The notes under the pieces were generated by a model that was not told the DNA's origin, searched no databases, and worked only from the letters and a program-made list of their open reading frames with translations. From an uncultured Lactobacillus sp. (GTDB lineage Bacteria; Bacillota; Bacilli; Lactobacillales; Lactobacillaceae), in assembly GCF_902491705.1 (NCBI RefSeq), contig NZ_CABUIW010000014.1:1-42048 (forward strand): a DNA stretch of 42,048 nt. Direction: 5' to 3'. Positions 1-8,342 of this stretch are shown here, in pieces. Position 1 is the first letter of the stretch. Every line of letters starts with the position of its first letter. A program made the translations under genes and the position numbers.

Positions 1-41
1 ATACTAATTTGATTAATTATCACAATATGACTTATTTCGAT

Positions 42-344
42 TTATATAATACGAGAAAGGAATCCAATTGCGTAAATACCAAACATTACTGCAATGGCTG
101 TTTCTAGTGGGCCATAATTTGGCACCTTTTCTTTAGTCAATGGGACAATGTAATCATTGATCAAACGCTCAATGAACAATGAACCGATAACGTTGCTGGC
201 TGCTGCCAAAACAATCGTAATCATGGAAATAGTGAGCATCCATGGACTAGTACTTGCGATTAGCTTAAGCAGGCGTGACAAAGTCTTCATTCTGCTGCCT
301 TTAGCTTGATTTTTGTTTTCTAAAGCTTTATCCAAATTGCTCAC
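42..344 (-). pseudogene. Truncated second half of a heterodimeric ABC exporter
   Basis: This is the N-terminal part of an ABC exporter subunit that should be about 600 residues long. A GTG start directly follows the TAG stop of the upstream partner gene, so the two were co-transcribed and translationally coupled. The 100 residues hold a cytoplasmic lead of about 30 residues and two hydrophobic stretches (about 33-58 and 83-97), which match the first transmembrane helices of the family. Reading then stops at a TAA at 42-44. No continuation of the permease or of the nucleotide-binding domain is visible in the last 41 bases in any frame. The divergence after residue about 96 suits an insertion or rearrangement near the window edge, but an in-frame stop with the rest lying outside cannot be excluded. 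As read, the product lacks all ATPase motifs. Confidence 0.72.
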
Positions 345-2069
345 CTACTTTCCTTGTGCTTCTTGGAATTTAGCGATTGAACTGTAAAGTTCGTTAGACT
401 TCATCAATTCTTCGTGTGTTCCAATATCTTCGATTCTGCCGCGATTCATAACGATGATTCGATCAGCATCTTTAATTGAAACAATTCTTTGTGAAATGAT
501 AATCTTGGTTGTATCTGGCATGTCTTTAGCAAGAGACGTTCTAATTTCACGCTCTGTGCTAGTATCAACAGCTGAAGTTGAATCATCCAAGATCAAAATC
601 TTAGGATTCTTTAACAAAGCTCTCGCAATAGTGATTCTTTGCTTTTGTCCACCTGAAACGTTGTTACCACCTTGTTCAATCATGGTGTCATAACCATCTG
701 GCATTTCACGAATAAATCCATCAGCATGCGCAATCTTAGCTGCCGCAACAACTTGCTCATCAGTGGCATTTTCGTTACCCCACTTCAAGTTGTCTTTAAC
801 AGTACCTGTGAACAAAACGTTGTTTTGAAGAACCATCGCAACGTTATCACGAAGCGTCTTTAAGTCGTATGACTTAACGTTATGCCCTGCAACGCGAACA
901 GCACCAGAAGTTACATCGTAAAGACGCGGAATCATAGAAACCAAGGTTGATTTAGATGAACCAGTTTCACCGATAATCCCAATTGTTTCACCTGGGTGAA
1001 TGCGCAAATTAATATCGTTAAGTGCATCAGTCTTATCAGCAGGTTCATACTTAAAGTTAACATGGTCAAAAATAATTTCACCGTTAGTTAAACGCTTAAG
1101 TGGCTTCTTAGGATTTTCAATAGTTGGTTCTTCAGTGATTACAGCAGCGATACGACGACCACTAGCACCTGAAATAACCAACTGGGTGGTAATCATAGCC
1201 AAAATGTTTAAACTGAACAAAACTGAGTTTGAGTATGTAAACATTGAAATAAGTTGACCAGTTTGTAAACTGCCGCCAACGATTTCTCTAGCACCAAACC
1301 AGCAGATAGCTAAAGTAGAAATGTTCAAAACTGCAGCAACTACTAAAGCGTTCAAAGACATAATCTTTTGTGCAGTTGCAAACAATTTATAAATAAAGCC
1401 TGATGACTTTTCGAATTCCTTGATTTGAGGTTTTTCTTGAACGTAAGTCTTAACTTCACGAATACCGCGAACGTTTTCACGAACCACTTGATTCATGCGG
1501 TCATATCCTCTAAAGATTTTAGGGAAATATGGATAAGCCGTTCTAATAATTAAGCCCAAAGCAAGTGCAAAAATTGGTCCTAATACTAAGAAAATAAGTG
1601 ACAAGCGTGGACTGATAATCACAGACATGATAATTGAAACGATGAACATCATTGGCGCTCTAACCGCAATTCTGATCAACATTTGGTAAGCTAGTTGCAC
1701 GTTGTTGACGTCAGTCGTCAAACGCGTAACCAAACTGGCACTTGAAAAGTGATCGATGTTTTCGAATGAATAATCTTGCATGTGATAGAACATGTCTTTA
1801 CGCAAGTTAGCTGCAAAACCAGCAGCTGCATGTGCAGAAACATAACTGGCACTTGCACCTAATGCTAATGAAACGATTGTTAATACAAATAAAAGCAAGC
1901 CTAATTTACTAATATAGGCCATGTTGCCTTTCATAATTCCGTTATCGATCAAAATACCAACTAAATATGGAATCAGCATTTCGATGATAACTTCACCAAT
2001 AACAAATACTGGTGAGAGCAAAGACAACTTTTTGTATTGTCTAATCGATTTGCTCAATGTTTTGACCAT
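345..2069 (-). CDS. ABC exporter half-transporter, degenerate-site subunit (LmrC/BmrC-like)
   Basis: This 574-residue half-transporter is a multidrug-type exporter of the plasma membrane. It has a six-helix permease domain (about 20-300) and an ATPase domain (about 330-570). The start is ATG at 2069, preceded by AAGGGTGG; an in-frame ATG 13 codons upstream lacks a good ribosome-binding site. Walker A reads GETGSSKST (about 367-375). The signature VSGGQ lies near 471-475. Walker B ends LDD, with Asp in place of the catalytic Glu (about 496), and the switch position is Gln (SQR, about 527) instead of His. An Asp after Walker B, a replaced switch His and an intact signature mark the non-catalytic half of asymmetric heterodimeric exporters. 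Its partner would be the truncated gene directly downstream. Substrate unknown; drug or peptide export is inferred from family only. Confidence 0.88.
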   Translation of the reverse strand: MVKTLSKSIRQYKKLSLLSPVFVIGEVIIEMLIPYLVGILIDNGIMKGNMAYISKLGLLLFVLTIVSLALGASASYVSAHAAAGFAANLRKDMFYHMQDYSFENIDHFSSASLVTRLTTDVNNVQLAYQMLIRIAVRAPMMFIVSIIMSVIISPRLSLIFLVLGPIFALALGLIIRTAYPYFPKIFRGYDRMNQVVRENVRGIREVKTYVQEKPQIKEFEKSSGFIYKLFATAQKIMSLNALVVAAVLNISTLAICWFGAREIVGGSLQTGQLISMFTYSNSVLFSLNILAMITTQLVISGASGRRIAAVITEEPTIENPKKPLKRLTNGEIIFDHVNFKYEPADKTDALNDINLRIHPGETIGIIGETGSSKSTLVSMIPRLYDVTSGAVRVAGHNVKSYDLKTLRDNVAMVLQNNVLFTGTVKDNLKWGNENATDEQVVAAAKIAHADGFIREMPDGYDTMIEQGGNNVSGGQKQRITIARALLKNPKILILDDSTSAVDTSTEREIRTSLAKDMPDTTKIIISQRIVSIKDADRIIVMNRGRIEDIGTHEELMKSNELYSSIAKFQEAQGK

Positions 2070-2106
2070 ATAAAACCACCCTTCTATTTCTATGCATCCC
2101 GTAAAC

Positions 2107-2142
2107 AAAAAGATAAATGGGCTATCCCATTTATCTTTTTTC
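2107..2142. terminator. Bidirectional rho-independent terminator
   Basis: The inverted repeat AAGATAAATGGG / CCCATTTATCTT with a three-base loop has A-runs and T-runs on both sides. It lies between the end of the DUF1129 gene and the start of the ABC exporter gene, both read leftwards, so it ends the rsmG-to-DUF1129 operon. Confidence 0.85.
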
Positions 2143-2188
2143 TACTATCTAAAACTTAAGTATGTACTTCTTTTTTTAAAGAAGCAAG

Positions 2189-2965
2189 TTATTTGTGTTG
2201 TGGATTAGGTGCAAATGATGAACCCACAATGTGGTAATGCTTTCTGAATAAGTAGCGAGCACCGTATGCAATTGCAGCAATTACAATATCAACAGCACCT
2301 GGTAATACTGGGTTAATCACGCGAACTACTGGCAATGATAAAATCCAGATCCAGACGAATAATACTACGGCAATTCCTAAACCACTTAAAATCAATTTTG
2401 GTAAACCAACACGGTTGCCATTCTTTGGCATTACCCAGTCATTGTATTTAACCATGAAGACACCCATTAAGATACCAACACTGGCTAAAGTCAAAATACC
2501 CATCTGTGAATTTTGAGGCTGCTTTGTTTCAAACAAAGCAATTATTCCGAAGATACCAACGAAAATTGCTAAGTATAAAAGTGCGCCATCAACAGCACGT
2601 TGCCAAAATGGAGTTTCAACAGGCTTTTGTTCTGGATGAAGCATTTGTTCAGCCTTAATTTGTGGTGAAGCTAAGTAAAGACCATTAGCAGGTTGACCAT
2701 GACGTTGAGCAATTACAATTTCGCTCAACAAGCCATCAGTCATTGCCATTGCTTCTTCACGTGAAAGTGAACCTTGACGTTGCAATTCCTTTTCCAAACG
2801 AAAAACGTAGTCTTGATTCTTGTTGCTTAACTTTTGACGTAAAACCTTAGGATCTTCATTCTTTAGTTCTTCGTCTTTAGCATCAACTTCAGATTGCTTC
2901 TTTAATTTTTCTTGTTTTTCAGTATCAATATTTGGATTATTTTTTTCTTGCTCTTTTTCAGCCAT
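2189..2965 (-). CDS. DUF1129 family membrane protein
   Basis: 258 residues. The first 110 are highly charged and lysine/glutamate rich, with a short helical segment (about 45-80) that may form a coiled coil. Four hydrophobic segments follow, at about 125-145, 155-172, 190-213 and 222-238. This arrangement matches the DUF1129 family of lactobacilli, whose function is not known. It starts eight bases after the ychF stop, and its ribosome-binding site AGGAG overlaps that stop codon, so it is the last gene of the rsmG-noc-parAB-ychF operon. A strong terminator follows. The family name is recognised by overall pattern, not by a catalytic motif. Confidence 0.75.
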   Translation of the reverse strand: MAEKEQEKNNPNIDTEKQEKLKKQSEVDAKDEELKNEDPKVLRQKLSNKNQDYVFRLEKELQRQGSLSREEAMAMTDGLLSEIVIAQRHGQPANGLYLASPQIKAEQMLHPEQKPVETPFWQRAVDGALLYLAIFVGIFGIIALFETKQPQNSQMGILTLASVGILMGVFMVKYNDWVMPKNGNRVGLPKLILSGLGIAVVLFVWIWILSLPVVRVINPVLPGAVDIVIAAIAYGARYLFRKHYHIVGSSFAPNPQHK

Positions 2966-2973
2966 TCTTACTC

Positions 2974-4074
2974 CTAGACATTAAATCTGAATTCAATAAT
3001 ATCGCCGTCTTGAACCACGTAATCCTTACCTTCAAGACGCAATTTACCAGCTTCCTTAACCTTTTGCATTGTTTCAAGCTTATCTAAGTCATCAAATGAA
3101 ACAACTTCGGCACGAATAAAGCCACGTTCAAAGTCTGAGTGAATAACACCGGCAACTTGAGGAGCCTTCATACCTTCGTGGAAAGTCCAAGCACGGGTTT
3201 CAGGACCACCAGCAGTGAAGAATGTTCTTAAGCCTAAAATATGGTAAGCGGCACGAATCAAACGGTCAAGGCCTGGTTCCTTAACGCCTTCCATTTCAAG
3301 CATTTCCTTCTTTTCATCGCCATCAAGACCAGCAATTTGTTCTTCAGCAGAAGCAGAAATACCCAAAGCTTCAGCATGTTCCTTTTCAGCATGCTTCTTA
3401 ACGATTTGGAAGTACTTGTCGCTTTCTGGATCAGCCATTGAGCTTTCAGCAATGTTAGCTACGTAAATAACTGGCTTAGCAGTCAATAAGAACAAGCCCT
3501 TAACAATCTTTTGTTCATCCTTGTTAAAGTCGATTGAACGAACTGCATCCCCGTTTTCCAAAACTGGCTTAATCTTTTCAAGTACAGCCATCTCAGCCTT
3601 AGCTTCCTTATCGCCTTGTTGAGCAACCTTCTTTACCTTGCCGATACGACGGTTAACAGCGTCAAGGTCAGCAATGGCAAGTTCCAAGTTGATAGTGTTG
3701 ATATCTTCTTCTGGATCAACTTTACCAGTAACTGAAGTAATGTTGTCATCGTCAAAGGCACGTACTACGTGAACGATCGCATCAGTTTGACGAATGTTTT
3801 CAAGGAACTTGTTACCAAGACCTTCACCCTTTGAAGCACCCTTAACAAGACCGGCAATATCAGTAAATTCGAAAGTAGTGTGCACGATCTTCTTAGCAGG
3901 AATCAATTCTTGAATTCTAGCTAAACGCTTATCAGGAACTTCAACCATTCCGACGTTTGGTTCAATGGTGGCAAATGGGTAGTTAGCCATTTCGGCACCA
4001 GCCTTAGTAATTGCGTTAAACAAAGTTGACTTACCAACGTTTGGCAAACCAACAATACCAGCAGTTAATGACAT
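2974..4074 (-). CDS. ychF: Redox-regulated ATPase YchF (OLA1 family)
   Basis: 366 residues, the usual length of this translation-associated P-loop NTPase, which binds the ribosome and is implicated in stress responses. G1 reads GLPNVGKST (about 9-17) and G3 is DIAG (about 73-76). The G4 position reads NIAE rather than NKxD, the known YchF signature for ATP preference over GTP. The middle holds the coiled-coil arm region (about 130-200), and the C-terminal TGS domain ends with the family-typical EFRFNV. The start has a GAGGA ribosome-binding site 6 bases upstream. It lies between the DUF951 gene and the DUF1129 gene in one transcript. Confidence 0.97.
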   Translation of the reverse strand: MSLTAGIVGLPNVGKSTLFNAITKAGAEMANYPFATIEPNVGMVEVPDKRLARIQELIPAKKIVHTTFEFTDIAGLVKGASKGEGLGNKFLENIRQTDAIVHVVRAFDDDNITSVTGKVDPEEDINTINLELAIADLDAVNRRIGKVKKVAQQGDKEAKAEMAVLEKIKPVLENGDAVRSIDFNKDEQKIVKGLFLLTAKPVIYVANIAESSMADPESDKYFQIVKKHAEKEHAEALGISASAEEQIAGLDGDEKKEMLEMEGVKEPGLDRLIRAAYHILGLRTFFTAGGPETRAWTFHEGMKAPQVAGVIHSDFERGFIRAEVVSFDDLDKLETMQKVKEAGKLRLEGKDYVVQDGDIIEFRFNV

Positions 4075-4130
4075 TTGTTGTCCTCTTTTTCTAAAAATCT
4101 ATTATTTTATATTTTTCTTACTTGTCTATT

Positions 4131-4394
4131 TTATCTAAAATTTGGGCGAGCGATACGATCTTTTGGCACATATTGTTCTTTTTTTGCGTTAACCGGATCA
4201 TTAGCCTTAGTTAAAACCTTTTTTAGTTTACGGTTAAACTCGCTGCGAGGCATCATGACCATGTGGCCACATCCCATGCATTTGAGCTTGATATCTGCAC
4301 CCATACGTAATATTTCCCAGTCATTAATTTGACAAGCATGGGGCTTTTTCATCTGAACCGTATCTGCCAAATTATAAGAAACTTCTTTAGCCAT
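4131..4394 (-). CDS. DUF951 domain protein
   Basis: A small 87-residue protein. A motif HACQINDWEILRMGADIKLKC is followed by MGCGHMVMMPRSEF, which are the conserved DUF951 features: two cysteines suggesting a zinc ribbon-like fold, and a RxE/F end. DUF951 genes are commonly found beside parB and ychF in Firmicutes; their role is unknown. Its ATG overlaps the parB stop by 8 bases, so it is translationally coupled to parB. A 56-base gap separates it from ychF. The C-terminal 25 residues are basic and may contact nucleic acid, which is inference. Confidence 0.9.
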   Translation of the reverse strand: MAKEVSYNLADTVQMKKPHACQINDWEILRMGADIKLKCMGCGHMVMMPRSEFNRKLKKVLTKANDPVNAKKEQYVPKDRIARPNFR

Positions 4395-5271
4395 CTAAAT
4401 CAACACCTAACAAATCAAGAATTCTATTCAATTCATCAGCAGAAGCAAAGTCGATTGAAAGATGTCCTTTACCTTTTTTGGTCTCAGAAATATTAACACT
4501 TGAGCCAAACTTGTTTGAAAGTTGATTTTCACTTGCACGAATAAATGCGGATTTCTTAACGGCCTTCTTTTGTGGCTTCTTCGCATTCATCTTGCTTACT
4601 AAAGCTTCAACTTTACGAACAGGCATCCCTTCCTTAACTACGCGCTTAGCTAAGGCATCAATTTTATCCTTATCTTTTAAGCCTAAAAGAGTTCTAGCTT
4701 GGCCCATTGATAAATCGCCATGTTGGAGCAAACGCTTAGTTTTGCTTGGCAAAGTAAGCAAACGCAAGTAGTTGGCAATATATGGACGAGACTTGCCCAT
4801 TCGCTTAGAAACTTCTTCTTGTGTTAGTCCCAAATTCTTTTGGAGCATCTCATAAGCTTGAGCTTCTTCAAGTGGAGTTAAATCTTCACGTTGCAAGTTT
4901 TCCAGCACTGCAACTTCCATCATTTGACTTTCATCAAACTTGCGTACAATTGCTGGAATTGTCTTCTTTTTAGCTAACTTTGAAGCACGGTAGCGACGTT
5001 CACCAGCAATAATTTCATAGCCGTTAACAGACTTTCTAACAATAATTGGTTGGAAAACGCCGTTTTCTTTAATTGAATCAGATAATTCTTTTAAGCTCTT
5101 ATCATCAAATCTTTTTCTTGGTTGATATGGATTAGGACGAATATCATCTAAATCAAGTTCCTTAACTTCTTCAACCTCTTCGATTTGTGGTTCATCTTCA
5201 AAAAGGGCTTCAATACCACGACCTAAGCCGCCTTTTTTTCTTGGCTCTTTACTTCTTGAGTCTCTTGCCAT
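4387..5271 (-). CDS. parB: Chromosome-partitioning protein ParB (Spo0J)
   Basis: 294 residues. This is the centromere-binding CTPase that loads at parS sites and acts with ParA and SMC in origin segregation. The N-terminal domain holds RPNPYQPRKRF (about 45-55) and the CTP-binding motif GERRYRA (about 90-96). ENLQREDL follows (about 118-125), then a helix-turn-helix (about 130-165), and a C-terminal dimerisation part ends the protein. ATG at 5271 lies inside the last codons of parA with a GAGGTG ribosome-binding site, a 23-base overlap. A second ParB-like protein (Noc) is encoded two genes upstream. The tail after about 210 is lysine rich. Confidence 0.96.
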   Translation of the reverse strand: MARDSRSKEPRKKGGLGRGIEALFEDEPQIEEVEEVKELDLDDIRPNPYQPRKRFDDKSLKELSDSIKENGVFQPIIVRKSVNGYEIIAGERRYRASKLAKKKTIPAIVRKFDESQMMEVAVLENLQREDLTPLEEAQAYEMLQKNLGLTQEEVSKRMGKSRPYIANYLRLLTLPSKTKRLLQHGDLSMGQARTLLGLKDKDKIDALAKRVVKEGMPVRKVEALVSKMNAKKPQKKAVKKSAFIRASENQLSNKFGSSVNISETKKGKGHLSIDFASADELNRILDLLGVDLDG

Positions 5272-6028
5272 GAGCTTTTAACACCTCTTTTGCTAAATCA
5301 TCATAAACCTTCGCACCACGAGATTTTGGAGCATATTCCGTAATTGGTTGACCGTAACTTGGAGCTTCTGCCAATTTAGTAATTCTTGGGATAATTGTCT
5401 TATAAACTTTCTTGCTGAAGTACGATTGAACTTCCTTAACAACTTCAGCACCCAAGTTGGTTCTAGCGTCAAGCATTGTCAAAAGCACGCCTTCAACACC
5501 AAGATCTTTATTAAAGTGCTTTTGCACTAAGCGGATAGTGTTTAAGAGCTGGCTCAAACCTTCCATAGCGTAGTATTCACTTTGAACTGGAATCAAAATT
5601 GAATCTGATGCAGTAAAGGCATTAATTGAGAGCTGACCTAAAGATGGTGGACAGTCAATAAATACAAAATCGTATTGGTCGCTGACTGCATCAAGTGCAG
5701 ATTTAAGGCGAGTTTCACGAGCCATCATACTGATCAATTCAGTTTCAGCACCAGACAAGTTAATCGTTGCTGGAACCATGTCCAACTTAGGAGTTGATGT
5801 ATGATGAATTGTATCTTGGATAGGAACTTCATCAATCAAAACATTGTAAATGTCCTGGTCAATCTCTGATTTTTCAATTCCTAAACCAGAGGTAGCGTTA
5901 CCTTGTGGGTCGATGTCCACGATTAATACGCGATAACCACGGTCGGCAATTGAGGCTGCTAAATTGATGGTAGTAGTAGTTTTACCTACGCCACCTTTTT
6001 GGTTAGCAACCGAAATTACATTTACCAT
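5249..6028 (-). CDS. parA: Chromosome-partitioning ATPase ParA (Soj)
   Basis: 259 residues from the preferred ATG at 6028. A further ATG three codons upstream touches the GGGAAGGG ribosome-binding site and is too close to it. The deviant Walker A KGGVGKTT (about 10-17) with its signature lysine, the A' motif DIDPQGNAT (about 38-46) and the Walker B segment FVFIDCPPS (about 117-125) identify a chromosomal ParA that forms ATP-dependent dimers on DNA. It works with the parB gene it overlaps, and follows noc with a gap of 16 bases. Confidence 0.96.
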   Translation of the reverse strand: MVNVISVANQKGGVGKTTTTINLAASIADRGYRVLIVDIDPQGNATSGLGIEKSEIDQDIYNVLIDEVPIQDTIHHTSTPKLDMVPATINLSGAETELISMMARETRLKSALDAVSDQYDFVFIDCPPSLGQLSINAFTASDSILIPVQSEYYAMEGLSQLLNTIRLVQKHFNKDLGVEGVLLTMLDARTNLGAEVVKEVQSYFSKKVYKTIIPRITKLAEAPSYGQPITEYAPKSRGAKVYDDLAKEVLKAHGKRLKK

Positions 6029-6044
6029 ATTTTCCATCCCTTCC

Positions 6045-6866
6045 CTACTTTCTCTTCAATTCAATAGTTATCTTGTAGTCATCAGGGTTATTGTCTTCTT
6101 TAACCTTTACTTTAATGCCTGAATCTTTAGCTAACTTAACGGCTTTTTTAATCGTATTGATTTGTACTTTTAGATCCTTAGGAATACGTTTTACAACACG
6201 CTTTGTTTCCTTAGGCTTAGGGTTAAAGTAAGCATCTACGTCTTTGGCAATTTCTTCAGTTTGCTTTACGTTTAAGCCCTTTTCTTCAATTTCCTTTAAA
6301 ACACGCTTTTGATCGTCTTCACTCAAGTTAATTAAAGCACGACCATGACGAGCGGTAATCTTGCCGTCAACTAATGCTTGTTGCACATCATCGCAAAGCT
6401 TTAATAAACGCAACTTGTTAGCTACGTATGATTGGGACTTACCCATATCTTTAGCTAAAGCAGTTTGAGTCAAATCATTTAACTTCATCAAGTTAGTGTA
6501 TGCCTTAGCTTCATCAATTGGGTTTAAGTCTTCACGTTGCAAATTTTCAATTAAAGCTAAAGATGCTGCTTGATCGTCATCCATGTTCTTGACAATTGCT
6601 GGAATAGTCTCCCAGCCCAAGCTCTTAGCTGCACGATAACGACGTTCACCAGCAATAATTTCGTATTGATCGCCATCTTCACGCACAACGATTGGTTGAA
6701 GCAAACCATCTTTATCAAGAGTTTCAGCTAATTCTTTAATTGAATCATCTGAGAATTCACGACGTGGTTGATAACGGTTAGGAACAATCTTATCTAATTC
6801 AAGATCTTGGATTTGTTTGTTTTTAGGAATTTCTTCATCATGACGCATAAAAGAAAATAATGACAT
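6045..6866 (-). CDS. noc: Nucleoid occlusion protein Noc (ParB-like)
   Basis: 273 residues. It is a ParB paralogue with VPNRYQPRREF (about 29-39), the CTP-binding GERRYRA (about 74-80), ENLQREDL (about 107-114) and a helix-turn-helix (about 120-160). The N-terminus MSLFSFMRHDEE is hydrophobic/amphipathic, as expected for Noc, which uses an N-terminal amphipathic helix to bind the membrane and keep the division machinery off the chromosome. Its place upstream of parA and next to rsmG matches the gidB-noc-parA-parB order of Firmicutes. The start has a strong AGGAGG site. The downstream partner parB is clearly a separate gene, so this is not simply a second parB. Confidence 0.92.
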   Translation of the reverse strand: MSLFSFMRHDEEIPKNKQIQDLELDKIVPNRYQPRREFSDDSIKELAETLDKDGLLQPIVVREDGDQYEIIAGERRYRAAKSLGWETIPAIVKNMDDDQAASLALIENLQREDLNPIDEAKAYTNLMKLNDLTQTALAKDMGKSQSYVANKLRLLKLCDDVQQALVDGKITARHGRALINLSEDDQKRVLKEIEEKGLNVKQTEEIAKDVDAYFNPKPKETKRVVKRIPKDLKVQINTIKKAVKLAKDSGIKVKVKEDNNPDDYKITIELKRK

Positions 6867-6884
6867 TTGATATTTCCTCCTAAA

Positions 6885-7638
6885 TTAATGTATTGGTTTG
6901 CACCGTGGTGTACCAGCTTGACGTGGATACTTTTTCGGCGTGGATTTAACTTTTTGAACTAAGACTAAAGTTCTCTCTTCTTCACTTTCTGGTAAAGTAA
7001 GTTCTTTATCTTCAATCAGCTTGCCACCTAAAACTTCAAGGGCTTTTTGACCATCGTCTAATTCATCCTCGGCTTTAGGACCCTTTAAGGCAACGAAGTA
7101 GCCGCCTTTTTTAACTAAAGGCAACGAAGTAGCCGCCTTTTTTAACTAAAGGCAAGCAATATTCGCTTAAAACTGACATTCTAGCTACAGCGCGAGCAGT
7201 TACGATATCGAATTTTTCACGATAAAGCTTATTTTGACCGACGTCTTCAGCACGACCATGAACTAGCTCTACGTCAGTTAAGTCCAATTTACTGATTAAA
7301 TCTTTTAAGAAATTCAGTCTCTTTTGAAGAGAATCAACAATCGTTACTTTGATACTTGGTTTTAAAATCTTGATCGGAATCGAAGGAAAACCGGCACCGG
7401 CACCAACATCACACAGAGTTGCTCCGTCTTTAAAAATCTCGCCAAAAGTAAGAAGAGGCGTAATACTATCATAAAAGTGCTTAAGGTATACCTCGTCTTC
7501 TTCTGTGATTCTAGTCAAGTTAACGTGCTCATTGACTTCGATCAACATTTTAAAATAAAGTTTAAATTGCTGCTTTTGTTTATCAGTTAATTCAAAATTA
7601 TGTTTTGATAGTTCTAAGAAAAATTTTTCAGGATTCAT
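6885..7638 (-). pseudogene. rsmG: 16S rRNA G527 methyltransferase RsmG (GidB), frameshifted
   Basis: The gene would encode the about 240-residue enzyme that N7-methylates G527 of 16S rRNA. The start is ATG at 7638 (MNPEKFF), with GGGTGA upstream. The SAM-binding motif DVGAGAGFPS and the conserved TARAV segment are intact. After PLVKKGGYFVA, a second copy of a 31-bp segment shifts the frame, and translation ends at a TAA at 7111-7113. The rest (from ALKGPKAEDE to CKPIH) is intact in another frame and ends at 6885. Deleting one repeat copy restores one continuous reading frame. As read, the product lacks about the last quarter. It is the first gene of the noc-parAB operon, so polarity on noc is possible. 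A sequencing or assembly artefact is the main alternative. Confidence 0.9.
7087..7155. repeat. Perfect 31-bp tandem duplication inside rsmG
   Basis: The segment 7087-7117 is repeated exactly at 7118-7148, followed by seven more matching bases (AAGGCAA, 7149-7155). In the ancestral sequence two AAGGCAA copies would have flanked the unit, the usual substrate for replication slippage. Since 31 is not a multiple of three, the duplication causes the rsmG frameshift. Confidence 0.97.
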
Positions 7639-7721
7639 TATTTTTTCACCCGTGGAACCTTGTTTCACATTTTAAATTTAACGCCAAATGCGTTCATAAG
7701 TAAAGACAGATCGTCTTTTTA

Positions 7722-7750
7722 ATTATGAAGTATTTTATTGCAATCGTCAA
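7722..7750 (-). promoter_or_regulatory. Promoter of the rsmG-noc-parAB operon
   Basis: Read on the minus strand: TTGACG (7745-7750), a 17-base spacer, then CATAAT (7722-7727). This is the best sigma-A match upstream of rsmG. It predicts a start of transcription near 7715 and a leader of about 75 bases that holds three short inverted repeats (7702-7718, 7680-7694, 7652-7668). Confidence 0.75.
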
Positions 7751-7774
7751 AGTTTTGCAGCCTGAAAAATAGAG

Positions 7775-7780
7775 TATAAT
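7775..7780 (+). promoter_or_regulatory. -10 box of the cvpA promoter
   Basis: TATAAT lies 24 bases before the cvpA start, and the -35 region (about 7752-7758) is poor. It stands back to back with the rsmG promoter, so the two divergent transcription units share this short region. Confidence 0.5.
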
Positions 7781-7803
7781 GAGGCGCATGGAGAAGGAGA
7801 AAA

Positions 7804-8340
7804 ATGGTTGTTACTTTAATAGTTTTAGCTTATTTAGCTTATAAAACTTATACAGGTTATAAAACTGGCTTTACGAGATACATTATTGGATTGATTTGTT
7901 CCGCAATTGTCTTCATGATAGCGATTTTTGCGCAAAACCCACTAGGTAATTGGCTTTACACACAATTTACCGGGGAAATGATCAGAAATAATGCCACAAA
8001 CAATGTGGAATTAATGATCGCAAGATTTGCGGCTTTCTTCATTGTTTTCTTTGTTGGAAAAATGATCATGAAAATATTCAAAAACTGGATTCCAGCCAAG
8101 AATCCCCATGCTACAAACTTAGGTAGTATTTTGGACAATGTCTTAGGGGCTTTAGCTTCATTAATTGCCAGCTACTTTGTTGTTTACGTGGTTTTATCAA
8201 TGTTCAATGCACTTCAAAACCCATGGTTCATGCAACAAACGATTGATTCATCATTTTTACGTTTTATTATTTACAGCACACCAGGTCTTTCTAACGGTGT
8301 CTTCAATAATATCTTTAATATTAGTAAAACGGTTGGATAA
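7804..8340 (+). CDS. CvpA family membrane protein
   Basis: 178 residues with four hydrophobic segments, at about 3-16, 23-43, 72-95 and 110-132. The N-terminal half has the CvpA pattern (GYKTGFTRYIIGLI, then FFIVFFVGKMI). CvpA proteins are small inner-membrane proteins linked to colicin V production and biofilm traits in other bacteria; their biochemical role is not established. The start has GGAGAAGGAG upstream. The gene stands alone between a divergent promoter region and a terminator. Confidence 0.85.
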   Translation: MVVTLIVLAYLAYKTYTGYKTGFTRYIIGLICSAIVFMIAIFAQNPLGNWLYTQFTGEMIRNNATNNVELMIARFAAFFIVFFVGKMIMKIFKNWIPAKNPHATNLGSILDNVLGALASLIASYFVVYVVLSMFNALQNPWFMQQTIDSSFLRFIIYSTPGLSNGVFNNIFNISKTVG

Positions 8341-8342
8341 CC

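Noticed and set aside
1..41. Possible insertion-sequence end next to the truncated ABC gene
   Set aside because: Only 41 bases are visible, with no terminal repeat, target duplication or transposase sequence that I can recognise.
940..970. Walker A of the ABC subunit reads GSSK instead of GSGK, suggesting a dead site
   Set aside because: As far as I recall, a Ser or Ala at this position is common in the degenerate halves of heterodimeric Firmicute exporters, so it is not by itself a sign of decay.
6885..7124. Separate small gene for the C-terminal rsmG fragment
   Set aside because: It starts with a TTG inside the repeat and has no ribosome-binding site of its own; it is the tail of the broken rsmG.
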